Positions 1 through 10,180 of a DNA stretch of 64,000 nucleotides are shown here, in pieces. Under the pieces are notes generated by a model. That model did not search any database. It was not told the DNA's origin and saw nothing but the letters and a program-made list of their open reading frames with translations. The position numbers and the translations under genes are program-made. The stretch lies in the NCBI RefSeq assembly GCF_020687805.1, contig NZ_JAJEWQ010000001.1, forward strand, positions 414,875-478,874, in the 5' to 3' direction. The first letter of the stretch is position 1. The number at the start of each line of letters is the position of its first letter. This DNA is from Planctobacterium marinum. GTDB lineage: Bacteria; Pseudomonadota; Gammaproteobacteria; Enterobacterales; Alteromonadaceae.

Positions 1-175
1 ACCACTTGACTGTGCAGGTGCTTTTAAAAGTGAAGGGGCTGGTATCTTGTTATTTAACAATATGGTAGGTCGAGACATTAATGCCCTGATAGGAATGCCC
101 TTGTTGGCATTTCAGGAACTCATGGCGGAATTTGATGTGGATCTGTTTGATCACATTTCTGACAATGGCCAGTGA
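1..175 (+). CDS. Maf/YceF-type nucleotide pyrophosphatase, C-terminal part
   Basis: Only the last 57 codons are inside the window, read from base 2 to a TGA at 173-175. The peptide contains DCAGAFKSEGAGI, followed by GRDINALIGMPLLAFQELM, which is the C-terminal signature of Maf proteins of the YceF type. YceF enzymes hydrolyse 7-methyl-GTP as house-cleaning pyrophosphatases in the cytoplasm; the related YhdE type has a different sequence at this place. In E. coli yceF lies next to rluC, which agrees with rluC 650 bases away here. The gene converges on the HAD phosphatase gene with only four bases between the two stop codons and no terminator hairpin. The 5' end lies outside the window, so the start and catalytic residues cannot be judged. 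Confidence 0.85.
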   Translation, partial: PLDCAGAFKSEGAGILLFNNMVGRDINALIGMPLLAFQELMAEFDVDLFDHISDNGQ

Positions 176-179
176 ACGT

Positions 180-830
180 TTAGTTCAACCAGCCAATAGC
201 CGTGCTGTAACAATCGATAATCGCTGTGGGCTGAGCTTCCAGCAGCCTCTCCCGTTGGTGTGCCCCAAAGGTGACTCCGATACTGTCCATGTTGGCATTT
301 TTAGCCATCTTCATATCATGAATACTGTCTCCCACCATCAGACACTCAGCAGCAGAGACGCCGTAAAAACGGCTGATCTGTATCAGCATGTCTGGTGAGG
401 GTTTACTGGCCGCCTCATCGGATGTGCGACTATAACTGAAGAAATGGCCCAATCCTGAGCGCAAAATCGCGTTGTCCAGGCCACGTCGGCCTTTACCCGT
501 CGCTACCGCTAATTTTATTCCCTTTTCCAAAAGTCCGGTCAGTAATTCGGGAACATGGGCGAATAAAGGAGGGGTAATATCGTCATTTTTAACGTACTGA
601 TCTTTGTAGTTATCCCGAAACCGTTCAAAATCAGCGCTTTTATCTTCACCAAACAAAGTCAGAAATGCCTCAGGCAGACTCAGACCAATGATATTTCTGA
701 CACTGGCTTCATCCGGGACTGCCAATCTGTTGTCTATTGCAGCCTGTTGTACACAATGAACAATATGAGCGATGCTGTCCATTACAGTGCCGTCCCAGTC
801 GAAGATGACAACTTTATACTTATCCAGCAT
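180..830 (-). CDS. HAD-IA family phosphatase
   Basis: A 216-residue protein with the complete set of haloacid-dehalogenase motifs: DWDGT (motif I, nucleophile D11 and acid D13), ATGK (motif II), the lysine in SKPSPDM (motif III) and GDSIHDM (motif IV). A helical cap between motifs I and II (about residues 18-90) makes it subclass IA, similar to phosphoglycolate phosphatases. It should hydrolyse a small phosphorylated metabolite in the cytoplasm; the substrate cannot be read from sequence. It overlaps the end of rluC by 11 bases, so the two are probably co-transcribed and translationally coupled. A HAD-IA gene next to rluC is a recurring arrangement in marine gammaproteobacteria (from memory). 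Confidence 0.9.
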   Translation of the reverse strand: MLDKYKVVIFDWDGTVMDSIAHIVHCVQQAAIDNRLAVPDEASVRNIIGLSLPEAFLTLFGEDKSADFERFRDNYKDQYVKNDDITPPLFAHVPELLTGLLEKGIKLAVATGKGRRGLDNAILRSGLGHFFSYSRTSDEAASKPSPDMLIQISRFYGVSAAECLMVGDSIHDMKMAKNANMDSIGVTFGAHQRERLLEAQPTAIIDCYSTAIGWLN

Positions 831-1773
831 TTCTAAGTCCCTGTAAGTATGCTTTTAGTTCGTCCGTAAGGGGAGCTGAATAAACCTGCCGCTCTCCTGA
901 CTCATGGTCAGCAAACGAAATCTCATGGGCATGTAAAAACATTCTGGCAAGACCACCGCGTTTAGCCTCGTCATTGCGTTCCTGAGTGCAATATTTATCA
1001 TCCATTAATATAGGATGCCCGGCATGTAAACAATGTACCCGAATCTGATGAGTGCGGCCGGTTACCGGGATCGCTTCCACCAGTGTTGCCGACTCAAACC
1101 GCTCCATGACATTGTAGCGGGTCTCAGAAGGTTTACCCTGCTCAGACACTTTCACTACCCGCTCGCCAGATTGCAATACATTTTTATGCAGTGGCGCTTT
1201 GACTTTGTTGCGATGTTCAGGCCAATCCCCATCAACAAGTGCAAAGTATTTTTTAACGGTTGTTTTTTCTCGCAGCTGTTCATGCAGACTGCGAAGAACT
1301 GAACGACGTTTTGCTATTAATAAACAGCCGGACGTATCGCGATCCAGGCGATGTACCAATTCCATATAACGCTCATCAGGACGCAGACTTCTCAACGCTT
1401 CAATTACGCCAAAACTCTGTCCACTGCCACCATGCACGGCCATACCATGAGGTTTGTTCAGCACAATGAGCTTTTTATCTTCGTGAATGATTAAGGACTC
1501 TAAATTTTGTACTGCAGACAAATTTGCAGATGGCCCCTGCTTTTCTTCAGATACCCGAATCGGTGGGACTCGTAATTCATCACCCGGGCACAGTTTGTAT
1601 TCGGGTTTCACTCTTTTTTTATTGATCCGAACCTCGCCTTTACGCAAAATTCGGTAAATCATACTTTTAGGTACACCTTTTAGTATGTTTTTCAAAAAAT
1701 TATCAACCCGCTGGCCTTCATAATCCGGCTCAATGGTTAATATTTGTACTTTATCAAATGTGAGATTCTTCAT
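820..1773 (-). CDS. rluC: 23S rRNA pseudouridine synthase RluC
   Basis: 317 residues, the usual length of RluC (E. coli 319). An N-terminal S4 RNA-binding domain (about residues 18-80, RVDNFLKNIL...PKSMIYRILRKGEVRINKKR) precedes the RluA-type catalytic domain, whose HRLDRDTSG motif carries the catalytic aspartate. By family knowledge RluC isomerises U955, U2504 and U2580 of 23S rRNA. The gene is divergent from rne, as in E. coli, and the 3' end overlaps a HAD phosphatase gene. The alternative, RluD, is less likely because of the rne/yceF neighbourhood. Confidence 0.95.
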   Translation of the reverse strand: MKNLTFDKVQILTIEPDYEGQRVDNFLKNILKGVPKSMIYRILRKGEVRINKKRVKPEYKLCPGDELRVPPIRVSEEKQGPSANLSAVQNLESLIIHEDKKLIVLNKPHGMAVHGGSGQSFGVIEALRSLRPDERYMELVHRLDRDTSGCLLIAKRRSVLRSLHEQLREKTTVKKYFALVDGDWPEHRNKVKAPLHKNVLQSGERVVKVSEQGKPSETRYNVMERFESATLVEAIPVTGRTHQIRVHCLHAGHPILMDDKYCTQERNDEAKRGGLARMFLHAHEISFADHESGERQVYSAPLTDELKAYLQGLRNAG

Positions 1774-1829
1774 AGCGAGCGCAATTTTACAGATTTTCTA
1801 TAAATTCACACCAGTTAATCGTTATTTTC

Positions 1830-1859
1830 TTGCTACAGTTTCAAGATTAATGCCATAAT
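1830..1859 (+). promoter_or_regulatory. Probable rne promoter
   Basis: TTGCTA at 1830-1835 and CATAAT at 1854-1859 are separated by 18 bases, a reasonable sigma-70 match (4/6 and 5/6). Transcription would start near 1866, giving a leader of about 337 bases. The E. coli rne leader is similarly long (about 360 bases) and mediates autoregulation. Assignment is by inspection only. Confidence 0.5.
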
Positions 1860-2036
1860 CTAACTACGCTTGCATTTAAGCGTAATACAGGATTATGGGG
1901 TAACACTCCGGCGAAGTAGTAAAAAGCCTACAGCAACCATGAAGAGAGTAACGTTTCATGCAGATTGCAACCGGAATAAACCCAGTAAAAAATTGATTAA
2001 TCACCTGTTACAATGCAAACGTGGGAAGAATTTTTA

Positions 2037-2060
2037 ATTACGCGCTAAATAGCGTGTAAT
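2037..2060 (+). promoter_or_regulatory. rne leader hairpin (hp2-like)
   Basis: ATTACGCGCT and AGCGTGTAAT form a 10-base-pair stem (one G-U pair) closed by an AAAT loop, within the long untranslated leader of rne. In E. coli a hairpin called hp2 in the rne leader is bound by RNase E and lets the enzyme control its own mRNA. The position in a long leader fits that role; equivalence to hp2 is inference. Confidence 0.5.
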
Positions 2061-2170
2061 CTATGAAAGCAAGACAATTTAGACCAATTAATCACTGCTA
2101 GTATGTTAAGTCGGGAGACTTTGCGTGCCTATCGCTAGTTAGGGCATATTTGGATATATCCCCGTTTGTA

Positions 2171-2201
2171 TTGTGACCTATTTACACTATTTGAGTCACA
2201 A
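2171..2201 (+). promoter_or_regulatory. Inverted repeat ending at the rne start codon
   Basis: TTGTGAC (2171-2177) and GTCACAA (2195-2201) are perfect inverted copies 17 bases apart, ending one base before the ATG at 2203. No strong Shine-Dalgarno sequence is seen. If it folds, the stem would occupy the ribosome-binding region and could limit translation of rne. TGTGA...TCACA also recalls a CRP half-site pair, but the spacing is wrong for CRP. Confidence 0.4.
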
Positions 2202-2202
2202 T

Positions 2203-4968
2203 ATGAAAAGAATGTTAATTAACGCTACGCAGTCTGAAGAGATGCGTGTTGCGCTGGTTGACGGCCAAAAGCTTTACGATCTTGATATCGAAAGCCCCGG
2301 TCACGAACAGAAAAAAGCCAACATATATAAAGGCACGATTACTCGTGTCGAACCCAGCCTTGAAGCCGCCTTTGTAGATTATGGCGCGGAACGTCACGGA
2401 TTCCTTCCTCTAAAAGAAATTGCCAAAAGCTACTTCCCAGACGGATACAAAATCGAGGGACGCCCAAACATAAAAGATGTGGTGTCTGAAGGTCAGGAAG
2501 TCATTGTCCAGATCGATAAAGAAGAACGCGGCCAGAAAGGCGCAGCCTTAACCACGTTTATCAGCTTAGCGGGAAGCTACCTGGTACTTATGCCTAACAA
2601 CCCTCGTGCCGGGGGTATCTCTCGTCGAATCGAAGGTGACGAACGTACAGAACTGAAAGACGCACTAAACCGTCTGAGCCTGCCTAAGGGCATGGGGCTG
2701 ATCGTGCGTACAGCCGGTGTTGGCAAATCCTACGAAGAATTAGAGTGGGATTTAAATGTCTTATTGACACATTGGAAAGCCATCGAAGAAGCCGCTGATT
2801 CGCGCCCTGCACCGTTTTTAATTCATCAGGAAAGTAACGTCATCGTTCGCGCTATTCGCGATTATTTGCGTCGTGATGTGGGAGAAATTTTAATTGACCA
2901 TTCCAAGGTTTACGATCAGGCGCTAGAACACATTAAATTGGTTCGCCCTGATTTCGCTAACCGGGTTAAGCGCTATAACAGCGATGTCCCCTTATTTAAT
3001 CACTTCCAGATTGAAAGCCAAATTGAGTCAGCCTTCCAGCGTGAAGTCAGACTGCCTTCAGGTGGCTCAATCGTTATCGATCCAACCGAAGCATTAACGT
3101 CCATCGATATTAACTCTGCACGCGCCACAAAAGGCGGAGATATCGAAGAAACAGCGTTGAACACAAACCTGGAAGCGGCTGATGAAATCGCCAGACAGTT
3201 AAGATTGCGCGATTTAGGTGGTCTGGTGGTCATCGATTTTATTGATATGACACCGGTGAAACATCAGCGTGAAGTTGAAAACCGCATGAACCAGGCGGTA
3301 GAAAGTGACAGAGCTCGTGTTCAGATCGGTCGTATTTCTAAATTCGGTTTGCTGGAAATGTCTCGTCAACGCCTGCGTCCGTCGTTGGGTGAATCAGCAA
3401 ATCACGTATGCCCGCGTTGTTTAGGGCAAGGTACCATCAGAAGTACTGAATCTTTGGCTTTGTCGATTCTTCGCTTATTAGAAGAAGAAGGCATCAAAGA
3501 AAACACTCATCAGGTACACGCTCAGGTTCCGGTAAATGTGGCCACCTACCTGTTGAATGAAAAGCGCAAAGCGATTCAATACATCGAAAAACGTCACAAT
3601 GTATCGTTACTGATTATTCCTAACGCCAATATGGAAACGCCACACTATGAAGTCATTCGTTTCCGTAAAGATGATGCCACTGATGAACTGAGCTTTAATC
3701 TGGTCAGTGAACCGGTTGATACAACCCCTGCAGTATCTGTTGGCACGCCAACTGAACAGCCTAAGCGAGAGCAACCTGCTCTGTCTGGTTTTATTGCTCC
3801 CAAAGCAGCGGCACCTGTAGTTGCACCGAAAAAAGAACCCGGTATTTTCGCCGTATTCTTTGCCTGGTTGAGCGGATTGTTCCAGTCAGACGATAAGCCT
3901 GCTAAAGGCAAAGGTAAAAACAACACTGGCAATAAGTACAACAAAAATAACCGCAATAAAAAGCAAGGCCGTCAGCGCAACAGCAACGACAGGGACAGAA
4001 ACCGTCGCAGCAATGATACGCGTAAAGAAAAGGATGCTCCCCGCCAACAAAATAGAGAAGGCCAGGGCAATCAACGCAAGCGCGAAAGAGTCAGAAGCAA
4101 CAATGCTGAAACAACCACCACCAGTAATAATGAGGCTCGCACCAACAACGCGGATCGCGATGACATTGCCCGTCCGCGTAAACAGGTTGCAGAACGTCGT
4201 AAACGCCGTGAGAACCGTCGAAGCGTGCGTGTTGACAACACTCAGAAAGAAGCGGCTTTAGCAAATACGGCTCAAATGAAGGAGCAACAGGCCCAGGCAG
4301 ACAAAAAGGCTAAGCCAGAGGCTCCGGCGGCGGTTAAAGACGATGTCGTAAATGCACCATCAGCAAATCAGACTGCTGTTGCCGAGCCAGTAAATGCAGA
4401 ACCAAAAGCTGAAAAAGCGCCAGTGACTAAAGCTGCGCCTAAACCTGCTGAGAATGACACCAACAAACAAGCCGAAAGCGCAAATGTTGAACAACAAAAA
4501 GTAGCGGAAGACAAGCAACAGCAAGTGACCAAAAAGCAGTTAAGCTTTGATGTTACAGCTGAAGCGGCAGAAAGTGCCTCTGAGAATACTGCAGCAGACA
4601 CCGCTATTGTTGAAGAGCCGCAGGTTACTGGTGATGCCTCAGAAGCGCAGCAACACAAACTGGACATGGACTTCCACCATGATGTTGCCGACACGAATAA
4701 CGAGCAGCCAGAAGCGAAAGACGTTGATGTTAAGGAAACCTCAACTCAACCAGCAGCAAAAGCCACTAAGCGCGCTAAAGTGCTTGTGTTAAAAGCGTCT
4801 TCACCGATGACTCGCCCTGCAGAGTTGCAGGAGAGCATTAAAGAGATAGAAATCGTTGCACGTGACGTGGCAGCACGTCCTGACATCCGTGTCAGCGGCA
4901 AAAGTGCAGCTCTGCTGAGCGCCAGCAATCGCTCCTCAGCACCAACCACTAAGCCTGTATCTCTGTAA
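2203..4968 (+). CDS. rne: Ribonuclease E
   Basis: 921 residues from the ATG at 2203, where [18 protein letters not shown] matches the conserved RNase E start; an in-frame ATG 30 bases upstream would add an untypical extension. Order of parts: S1 domain (about 38-120), 5'-sensor and RNase H-like regions, DNase I-like catalytic core with D302 and D345 (E. coli D303, D346), Zn-link CPRC at 403-406, an amphipathic membrane-targeting helix around 549-560 ([12 protein letters not shown]), and a disordered C-terminal half rich in Arg/Lys/Asn and then Ala/Glu/Lys. Near the end, ASSPMTRP resembles the E. coli region close to the PNPase-binding site. It is the endonuclease and scaffold of the RNA degradosome at the inner membrane. 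The leader suggests autoregulation. Confidence 0.97.
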   Translation: MKRMLINATQSEEMRVALVDGQKLYDLDIESPGHEQKKANIYKGTITRVEPSLEAAFVDYGAERHGFLPLKEIAKSYFPDGYKIEGRPNIKDVVSEGQEVIVQIDKEERGQKGAALTTFISLAGSYLVLMPNNPRAGGISRRIEGDERTELKDALNRLSLPKGMGLIVRTAGVGKSYEELEWDLNVLLTHWKAIEEAADSRPAPFLIHQESNVIVRAIRDYLRRDVGEILIDHSKVYDQALEHIKLVRPDFANRVKRYNSDVPLFNHFQIESQIESAFQREVRLPSGGSIVIDPTEALTSIDINSARATKGGDIEETALNTNLEAADEIARQLRLRDLGGLVVIDFIDMTPVKHQREVENRMNQAVESDRARVQIGRISKFGLLEMSRQRLRPSLGESANHVCPRCLGQGTIRSTESLALSILRLLEEEGIKENTHQVHAQVPVNVATYLLNEKRKAIQYIEKRHNVSLLIIPNANMETPHYEVIRFRKDDATDELSFNLVSEPVDTTPAVSVGTPTEQPKREQPALSGFIAPKAAAPVVAPKKEPGIFAVFFAWLSGLFQSDDKPAKGKGKNNTGNKYNKNNRNKKQGRQRNSNDRDRNRRSNDTRKEKDAPRQQNREGQGNQRKRERVRSNNAETTTTSNNEARTNNADRDDIARPRKQVAERRKRRENRRSVRVDNTQKEAALANTAQMKEQQAQADKKAKPEAPAAVKDDVVNAPSANQTAVAEPVNAEPKAEKAPVTKAAPKPAENDTNKQAESANVEQQKVAEDKQQQVTKKQLSFDVTAEAAESASENTAADTAIVEEPQVTGDASEAQQHKLDMDFHHDVADTNNEQPEAKDVDVKETSTQPAAKATKRAKVLVLKASSPMTRPAELQESIKEIEIVARDVAARPDIRVSGKSAALLSASNRSSAPTTKPVSL

Positions 4969-4981
4969 AAATACTAAGGTA

Positions 4982-5013
4982 AAAAAAAGCCCTGCTAATG
5001 CAGGGCTTTTTTG
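4982..5013. terminator. Bidirectional terminator between rne and pyrF
   Basis: AAGCCCTGC-TAAT-GCAGGGCTT is a GC-rich stem flanked by an A run on the left and a T run on the right, so it can act for rne on the plus strand and for pyrF on the minus strand. Confidence 0.9.
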
Positions 5014-5058
5014 ATCGGTTATGCAGTCAGCATCTTCAATTATCTTCCGGCAGTTAAC

Positions 5059-5751
5059 CTATGCGATGCTTTGATTTATTTGTTGTAGCGTCTGTAATGG
5101 ATTAGCTGATTGGGTAATGGGTCTGCCAATAACCATGTAATCGACTCCGTCTGCGACAGCCTGTTCTGGTGTGACAATACGAGATTGATCTCCGGCGGCA
5201 CTTCCCACCGGTCTGATACCAGGAGTCACCAATTGAAATTCTTTGCCCAGTTGTGCTTTCAGGCTGCTGGCTTCCATCGCGGAACAAACCACACCGTCCA
5301 GTCCTGATTGTTTTGTTAAGGCCGCCAGATGCTCTACATGGGCCTGAATTGACGTTGTTATCCCGATGCTCTGCAGTTGCTCGACATCCATACTGGTTAA
5401 CACAGTAACAGCAATTAATTTTGGTCTGTGAGAACACTTATCCAGTGCGTCTTTGGCAGCCTCCATCATTTTGTTACCTCCAGACGCATGAACATTTACC
5501 ATCCAGACTCCCAGCTCGGCTGCCGCTGAACAAGCTTTAGCTACCGTATTGGGGATGTCGTGAAATTTTAGATCCAAAAACACATCAAAGCCTCTGCCAA
5601 CCAATTCTTTGACAAAATCAGGGCCAAACAAGGTAAACATCTCTTTGCCAACTTTCAGTTTGCAGGCGTCAGGGGTTACCTGGCCCACAAATTCAAGGGC
5701 GGCGTGTTTATCGTTGTAATCCAGAGCGACTATGACTTTACTATCTTGCAT
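5059..5751 (-). CDS. pyrF: Orotidine 5'-phosphate decarboxylase
   Basis: 230 residues, the normal size for bacterial PyrF. The catalytic Asp-Lys-Asp cluster is visible in [12 protein letters not shown], and phosphate binding in VTPGIRPVG and VIGRPIT near the C terminus. It performs the last step of UMP synthesis, OMP to UMP plus CO2. The ATG directly follows the lapB stop codon (TAAATG, no gap), indicating translational coupling at the end of the lapA-lapB-pyrF unit, the same order as in E. coli. Confidence 0.97.
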   Translation of the reverse strand: MQDSKVIVALDYNDKHAALEFVGQVTPDACKLKVGKEMFTLFGPDFVKELVGRGFDVFLDLKFHDIPNTVAKACSAAAELGVWMVNVHASGGNKMMEAAKDALDKCSHRPKLIAVTVLTSMDVEQLQSIGITTSIQAHVEHLAALTKQSGLDGVVCSAMEASSLKAQLGKEFQLVTPGIRPVGSAAGDQSRIVTPEQAVADGVDYMVIGRPITQSANPLQTLQQINQSIA

Positions 5752-6924
5752 TTATTCACCATCTAAACCTTTAATTGGTTTCATTTCCCCCCAGGTCTTA
5801 CAGGAAGGACACAACCAATGGATCTTCTTGCCCGAGAATCCGCAGCCGTTGCAGCGGTATTTCGGTCGTTGTTCAATTTGCTTTTCTATCAGTTTATTCA
5901 ACAGCATTAAACTGTTCTGTGTGTCTGAATTTTCTGCCTCTTCACTGGCATATAAACTCAGTAATTTGTGAAAGCCTTTCATGGAAGGACTTTTGTTAAT
6001 TTTTTCCAGAAGCAATTGTGCTGCAGCTGAAGAGGAAGTTTCCTTTTGTGACAAGGAAACCAGCGCCAGATACGCAGTAGCACATTGATTAGAATGGCTT
6101 TCCAGTATGGTTTTTAACGCCGACCAGTTACCGGTTTGTTCGGCACATTGCCACAATCCAGGTATCGCTTCACTCACCCAATCGACATCGCGATGCGGGA
6201 TCTGACTGAGATAGTCGAAAGCCTGAGCAAAATTATTTTGTTTCTTTTCAATTTCGGCTAATAAAAACCAGGGACGTACACTGTGCTCATCAGACATGAC
6301 AGCTCTCTGCAACCATTTTTCTGCTTGCTGATAAGCCTCTTTGTGAATGGCTATTTGCGCCTGTTCACAGTAAAAATGCGCGATTCGCTTAGAAAGATCA
6401 TCGCTGTCGCCATGATTTTCCACCATGTTTTCTGCCAACTCTATGGCCCTGTCCCACTCTTTGGTGGTTTGGTAAATGTTGAACAGTTGTTGATGTGCTA
6501 ACAGGTAATAATCTTTGGAGTCCATCAGACTCAGGAAGGCATTTTCAGCACGCTCCAGAAAGCCTGCCAACAGGTAATCTCTGCCAAGTTCATACATGGC
6601 GTTTTCACGTTGTGTTCCGGCAACTTCTTTTTTGTTGACCAAATTCTGGTGGACCTTAATGGCTCTGTCGATTTCCCCGCGATGCCTGAAAAAGTTGCCC
6701 ATCGCTATATGGGTTTCGACGTTACCGGTATTGATATCCACCATTTTAATCAGAGTATCTACCGCTTTATCGGGCTGATCTGACAATAAGAAATTCAGGC
6801 CCTTAAAGTACTGTTTTGTCAGTATTTTCGAGGTGTTGCGCTGCTGCTGTCTGACACTATTCCTGCCCATCACCCAACCGTAGCCGGCAGCAACTGGCAA
6901 TAGAAGAAAGAGGAGTTCCAGCAT
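5752..6924 (-). CDS. lapB: Lipopolysaccharide assembly protein LapB
   Basis: 390 residues like E. coli LapB (YciM, 389). An N-terminal hydrophobic segment (residues 1-20) anchors it to the inner membrane, a long series of TPR helices follows, and the C terminus is a rubredoxin-type knuckle with two CxxC pairs in CNGCGFSG...WLCPSCKTW. LapB adjusts LPS synthesis by presenting LpxC to the FtsH protease (family knowledge). Its start overlaps the lapA stop by one base (TAATG), so the two are coupled. Confidence 0.95.
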   Translation of the reverse strand: MLELLFLLLPVAAGYGWVMGRNSVRQQQRNTSKILTKQYFKGLNFLLSDQPDKAVDTLIKMVDINTGNVETHIAMGNFFRHRGEIDRAIKVHQNLVNKKEVAGTQRENAMYELGRDYLLAGFLERAENAFLSLMDSKDYYLLAHQQLFNIYQTTKEWDRAIELAENMVENHGDSDDLSKRIAHFYCEQAQIAIHKEAYQQAEKWLQRAVMSDEHSVRPWFLLAEIEKKQNNFAQAFDYLSQIPHRDVDWVSEAIPGLWQCAEQTGNWSALKTILESHSNQCATAYLALVSLSQKETSSSAAAQLLLEKINKSPSMKGFHKLLSLYASEEAENSDTQNSLMLLNKLIEKQIEQRPKYRCNGCGFSGKKIHWLCPSCKTWGEMKPIKGLDGE

Positions 6925-7184
6925 TAGTTAGTCTTATCTAAGGATTTGACGAATTTTTTGTTTTGGCTACGCAGCTTGAGCTTTAACTTGAGGACGTAAA
7001 TGATCCAGAACAGGGAAGCGAGACAGGCGCCGAATAAAATAGATCCTGACATGAGTGCTGTAACAGAAACAGTTTGTCTGGCAATCAAGAAGTTAAAATC
7101 TGTAAGCTGTGTGTTCTGTGAGCCCAAAACAATAGCCAAAATCAGGCCAAGCAGACAGATTGAGATATAAAGAAACGCCTTCAC
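6924..7184 (-). CDS. lapA: Lipopolysaccharide assembly protein LapA
   Basis: 86-residue DUF1049 protein with two membrane segments (about residues 3-23 and 42-68) and a basic C terminus (KLKLKLRSQNKK). It is the LapB partner in the inner membrane. It lies between ihfB and lapB as in E. coli. A terminator hairpin separates it from ihfB, so it depends on read-through or on its own promoter, which I could not identify. Confidence 0.9.
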   Translation of the reverse strand: MKAFLYISICLLGLILAIVLGSQNTQLTDFNFLIARQTVSVTALMSGSILFGACLASLFWIIYVLKLKLKLRSQNKKFVKSLDKTN

Positions 7185-7210
7185 AATTTCAATCCTGAAA
7201 ATAGAGGTGT

Positions 7211-7245
7211 AAAAAAAGCGGTTGCCAAAGGCAAACCGCTTTTTA
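7211..7245 (-). terminator. Terminator after ihfB
   Basis: On the minus strand GCGGTTTGCC-TTT-GGCAACCGC (one bulged T) is followed by seven T residues, a good intrinsic terminator seven bases after the ihfB stop. The plus-strand T run is also present, so it may work both ways. Confidence 0.8.
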
Positions 7246-7249
7246 TTTT

Positions 7250-7540
7250 TTAATTTGCAATCGCTTCGTTAACGCGTTCGCGAAGTTCTTTCCCGGGCTT
7301 AAAGTGCGGTACATACTTACCGTCTAACTTCACAGTCTCACCAGTTTTAGGGTTACGACCCTCTCTGGGAGCTCTGAAATGCAGCGAAAAGCTACCAAAT
7401 CCGCGGATTTCGATACGCTCTCCTTTCTGTAGCGTTTGAGCCATTTGCTCCAACAGCTCTTTTATCGCTACCTCTACTTCCTTAGAAGGAATATGCCGCG
7501 CCCTATCGGCGAGTCTTTCGATCAATTGTGACTTGGTCAT
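7250..7540 (-). CDS. ihfB: Integration host factor subunit beta
   Basis: 96 residues with the HU/IHF fold: [11 protein letters not shown] start, [10 protein letters not shown], and the DNA-intercalating beta arm RNPKTGE with its conserved proline. With IHF-alpha (not in this window) it forms the heterodimer that bends DNA at WATCAANNNNTTR sites in promoters and recombination sites. It lies 73 bases after rpsA, as in E. coli. The [10 protein letters not shown] start favours IHF-beta over HU. Confidence 0.95.
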   Translation of the reverse strand: MTKSQLIERLADRARHIPSKEVEVAIKELLEQMAQTLQKGERIEIRGFGSFSLHFRAPREGRNPKTGETVKLDGKYVPHFKPGKELRERVNEAIAN

Positions 7541-7584
7541 CTCAACCCCTTTGTCAACATGAAAAACCAGACGTTACCGACAGT

Positions 7585-7607
7585 TACCCGCCACAGCGTG
7601 GCGGGTA
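7585..7607. other. Perfect hairpin in the rpsA-ihfB gap
   Basis: TACCCGCCAC and GTGGCGGGTA form a 10-base-pair stem with a three-base loop, seven bases past the rpsA stop. No T run follows on the minus strand, so it is more likely an mRNA-end stabiliser or processing point than a full terminator; it could keep abundant rpsA message separate from ihfB. Confidence 0.6.
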
Positions 7608-7613
7608 CAAGTT

Positions 7614-9287
7614 TTACTCTTCGCCTTTTGCCGCTTTGAAGGCTTCAGCCATAGCACTTGCGAAACCAGAATCTTCTTGCTGGTTCACACGGGCCAATGC
7701 TTCTTTCTCGTCAGCTTCGTCTTTTGCCTTCACAGACAAGTTAACGATGCGGTTCTTACGGTCTACACCGATGAACTTAGCTTCTACAACATCACCTACT
7801 GCAAGTTCAGTTGAAGCATCTTCGATGCGGTCGCGAGATAAATCTGCAACGCGGATATAACCGTCAACTTCTTCAGCCAGATTGATTGTTGCGCCTTTAG
7901 CGTCAACTGCGGTAACTGTACCGTTAACGATAGCACCTTTCTTTTTATCTGTCAGATACTTATTGAAAGGATCTTCGTCAATTTGCTTCACGCCAAGAGA
8001 AATTCTCTCACGCTCTGCGTCGACCTGCAGAACAACGGCTGTAATTTCGTCACCTTTCTTATAATCACGAACTGCGTCTTCGCCCGCTTTGTTCCATGAA
8101 ATATCAGATAAGTGAACCAGACCGTCGATACCACCGTCCAGACCGATAAAGATACCGAAGTCAGTGATTGACTTAATCTTACCAGTGACTTTGTCACCCT
8201 TGTTGTAAGACTTAGCAAACTCTTCCCAAGGATTCGCTTTACATTGCTTAAGACCAAGAGAAATACGACGACGCTCTTCGTCAATTTCAAGTACCATAAC
8301 TTCAACAGTGTCGCCAAGGCTAACCACTTTTGAAGGATGAATGTTCTTGTTAGTCCAATCCATTTCAGAAACGTGAACAAGACCTTCAACGCCTTCCTGG
8401 ATCTCAACGAAGCAGCCGTAATCAGTCAGATTAGTAACCTGACCAGTTAACTTAGCACCTTCAGGGTAACGATTTGCGATTTCTTCCCAAGGATCGTTGC
8501 CCATTTGCTTCATACCAAGAGAAACGCGAGACTTCTCTTTGTCGAACTTCAATACTTTTACATTGATCTCATCACCAACACTGACGATTTCGCTAGGATG
8601 CTTAACGCGCTTCCATGCCATATCAGTGATGTGTAACAGACCATCAACGCCACCCAGGTCAACGAATGCACCGTAGTCAGTCAGGTTCTTAACGATACCT
8701 TTAACTTCAACGCCTTCGTCCAGAGTTTGCAGCAACGTATCGCGCTCTGCACTGTTCTCTTCTTCGATAACAGCACGACGAGAAACAACAACGTTGTTGC
8801 GTTTTGCGTCTAACTTAATAACTTTGAATTCTAATTCTTTGCCTTCAAGGTGCAGCGTGTCACGTACCGGACGAACGTCAACCAGAGAACCTGGTAAGAA
8901 CGCGCGTACAGAGTTAACTTCAACCGTGAAACCACCTTTAACTTTACCGTTGATAACACCAGTAACGGTAACTTTGTCTTCGTAAGCTTTTTCAAGCTCA
9001 ACCCACGCTTCGTGGCGTTTCGCTTTTTCACGAGACAGGATTGTTTCACCAAAGCCGTCTTCAACAGCGTCCAGTGCAACATCAACCTCGTCACCAACTG
9101 CGATTTCCAGATCGCCTTTGGAATTTTTGAATTGTTCAGCAGGAATGGCGCTCTCAGATTTCAGGCCAGCGTCTACCAAAACAATATCTTTATCGATAGA
9201 AACAACAGTACCACGTACGATCGCACCTGGGCGTGTTTCTAATTCTTTTAAACTTTCTTCGAATAATTGAGCAAAACTTTCAGTCAT
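7614..9287 (-). CDS. rpsA: 30S ribosomal protein S1
   Basis: 557 residues, identical in length to E. coli S1, with six S1 (OB-fold) repeats; the later ones carry signatures such as [38 protein letters not shown] and [29 protein letters not shown]1 binds mRNA and helps the 30S subunit load structured or weak Shine-Dalgarno messages. The 96-base leader upstream has only a weak GAAAGA near the ATG, in keeping with the known weak-SD, autoregulated rpsA start of E. coli. Confidence 0.98.
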   Translation of the reverse strand: MTESFAQLFEESLKELETRPGAIVRGTVVSIDKDIVLVDAGLKSESAIPAEQFKNSKGDLEIAVGDEVDVALDAVEDGFGETILSREKAKRHEAWVELEKAYEDKVTVTGVINGKVKGGFTVEVNSVRAFLPGSLVDVRPVRDTLHLEGKELEFKVIKLDAKRNNVVVSRRAVIEEENSAERDTLLQTLDEGVEVKGIVKNLTDYGAFVDLGGVDGLLHITDMAWKRVKHPSEIVSVGDEINVKVLKFDKEKSRVSLGMKQMGNDPWEEIANRYPEGAKLTGQVTNLTDYGCFVEIQEGVEGLVHVSEMDWTNKNIHPSKVVSLGDTVEVMVLEIDEERRRISLGLKQCKANPWEEFAKSYNKGDKVTGKIKSITDFGIFIGLDGGIDGLVHLSDISWNKAGEDAVRDYKKGDEITAVVLQVDAERERISLGVKQIDEDPFNKYLTDKKKGAIVNGTVTAVDAKGATINLAEEVDGYIRVADLSRDRIEDASTELAVGDVVEAKFIGVDRKNRIVNLSVKAKDEADEKEALARVNQQEDSGFASAMAEAFKAAKGEE

Positions 9288-9383
9288 AATCTTTCGTTTT
9301 TTAGTCCAAGCTTACATCCGGTAAGATGGGGTTGTTAAATTTTACGTTTCTAATCCATTAAAACGCAGTTGTACTTGGGTGAA

Positions 9384-10073
9384 TTAAACCTCACCCTCAT
9401 GCAATTTGGTCTCTACCCAGTGGGCTACTTTTTGCAACACTTCTTCAATAGAAAGTTGTGTAGAATCAACCACTAAGGCATCGGCGGCAGGAACTAAAGG
9501 AGCCACAGAACGGTTTGTATCTCGTTCATCCCGGGCCTGTATGTCCGCCAAAAGGGCGGAAATACTAACATCATGGCCTTTTTCACGCAACTCATTATAG
9601 CGCCGTGACGCTCTTTCTTCTGCCGATGCGGTCAAGAAAATTTTGGCGTTAGCTTCAGGAAATACCACTGTCCCCATGTCTCTGCCATCGGCCACCAGGC
9701 CTGGTTCCATATTAAAAGCTCGTTGACGTCGTAACAGTGCTTCGCGGATCCGGGGTAAAGAAGCCACTTTTGATGCTAACGATCCCACTTCTTCAGTGCG
9801 AATGGAGTGAGTAACATCTTCGCCTTCCAGTATGACACGTGTTTCTGCGGCTTCGCTGTAATCGAAGTTAACATCCAGACTGGTAGCCAGAGGAAATAGC
9901 GCCTCTTCATCGCTGGCTTCTATGCCATGGTGTATAGCAGCAACGGCTAAAACCCGGTAGATAGCACCACTATCCAGTAAATGCCAACCTAGTTTGGTCG
10001 CGAGTAACTTGCTGATGGTTCCCTTTCCTGCTCCGCCTGGACCATCTATGGTAACGACTGGGCTTTTAAGCAT
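9384..10073 (-). CDS. cmk: Cytidylate kinase
   Basis: 229 residues from the ATG at 10073, which has AGGGAG eight bases upstream and gives [19 protein letters not shown], matching the family start. An upstream in-frame ATG at 10118 would add 15 residues but lacks family support. The P-loop is GPGGAGKGT; the substrate and lid region is seen in [13 protein letters not shown] and [10 protein letters not shown]. It phosphorylates CMP and dCMP with ATP. The gene lies between aroA and rpsA as in other gammaproteobacteria. Confidence 0.95.
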   Translation of the reverse strand: MLKSPVVTIDGPGGAGKGTISKLLATKLGWHLLDSGAIYRVLAVAAIHHGIEASDEEALFPLATSLDVNFDYSEAAETRVILEGEDVTHSIRTEEVGSLASKVASLPRIREALLRRQRAFNMEPGLVADGRDMGTVVFPEANAKIFLTASAEERASRRYNELREKGHDVSISALLADIQARDERDTNRSVAPLVPAADALVVDSTQLSIEEVLQKVAHWVETKLHEGEV

Positions 10074-10180
10074 ATTTTGGGCTCCCTGATTAACTGCTGT
10101 GAACAAAATGCGCGACATTATACGCGTACAAAATTTTTCTACAATGACGAGTTTGTGACATCAGGTAAATGCCACAATTG

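Noticed and set aside
132..398. Plus-strand 88-codon frame at the left edge
   Set aside because: It straddles the end of the Maf gene and the antisense of the HAD gene; no coding signs.
2171..2201. CRP site (TGTGA...TCACA)
   Set aside because: The half-sites are 19 bases apart, not 6, and the repeat abuts the start codon, so an RNA role is more plausible.
3900..4800. Tandem repeat array in the rne 3' half
   Set aside because: The region encodes the biased Arg/Lys and Ala/Glu-rich disordered part of RNase E; no regular repeat unit exists.
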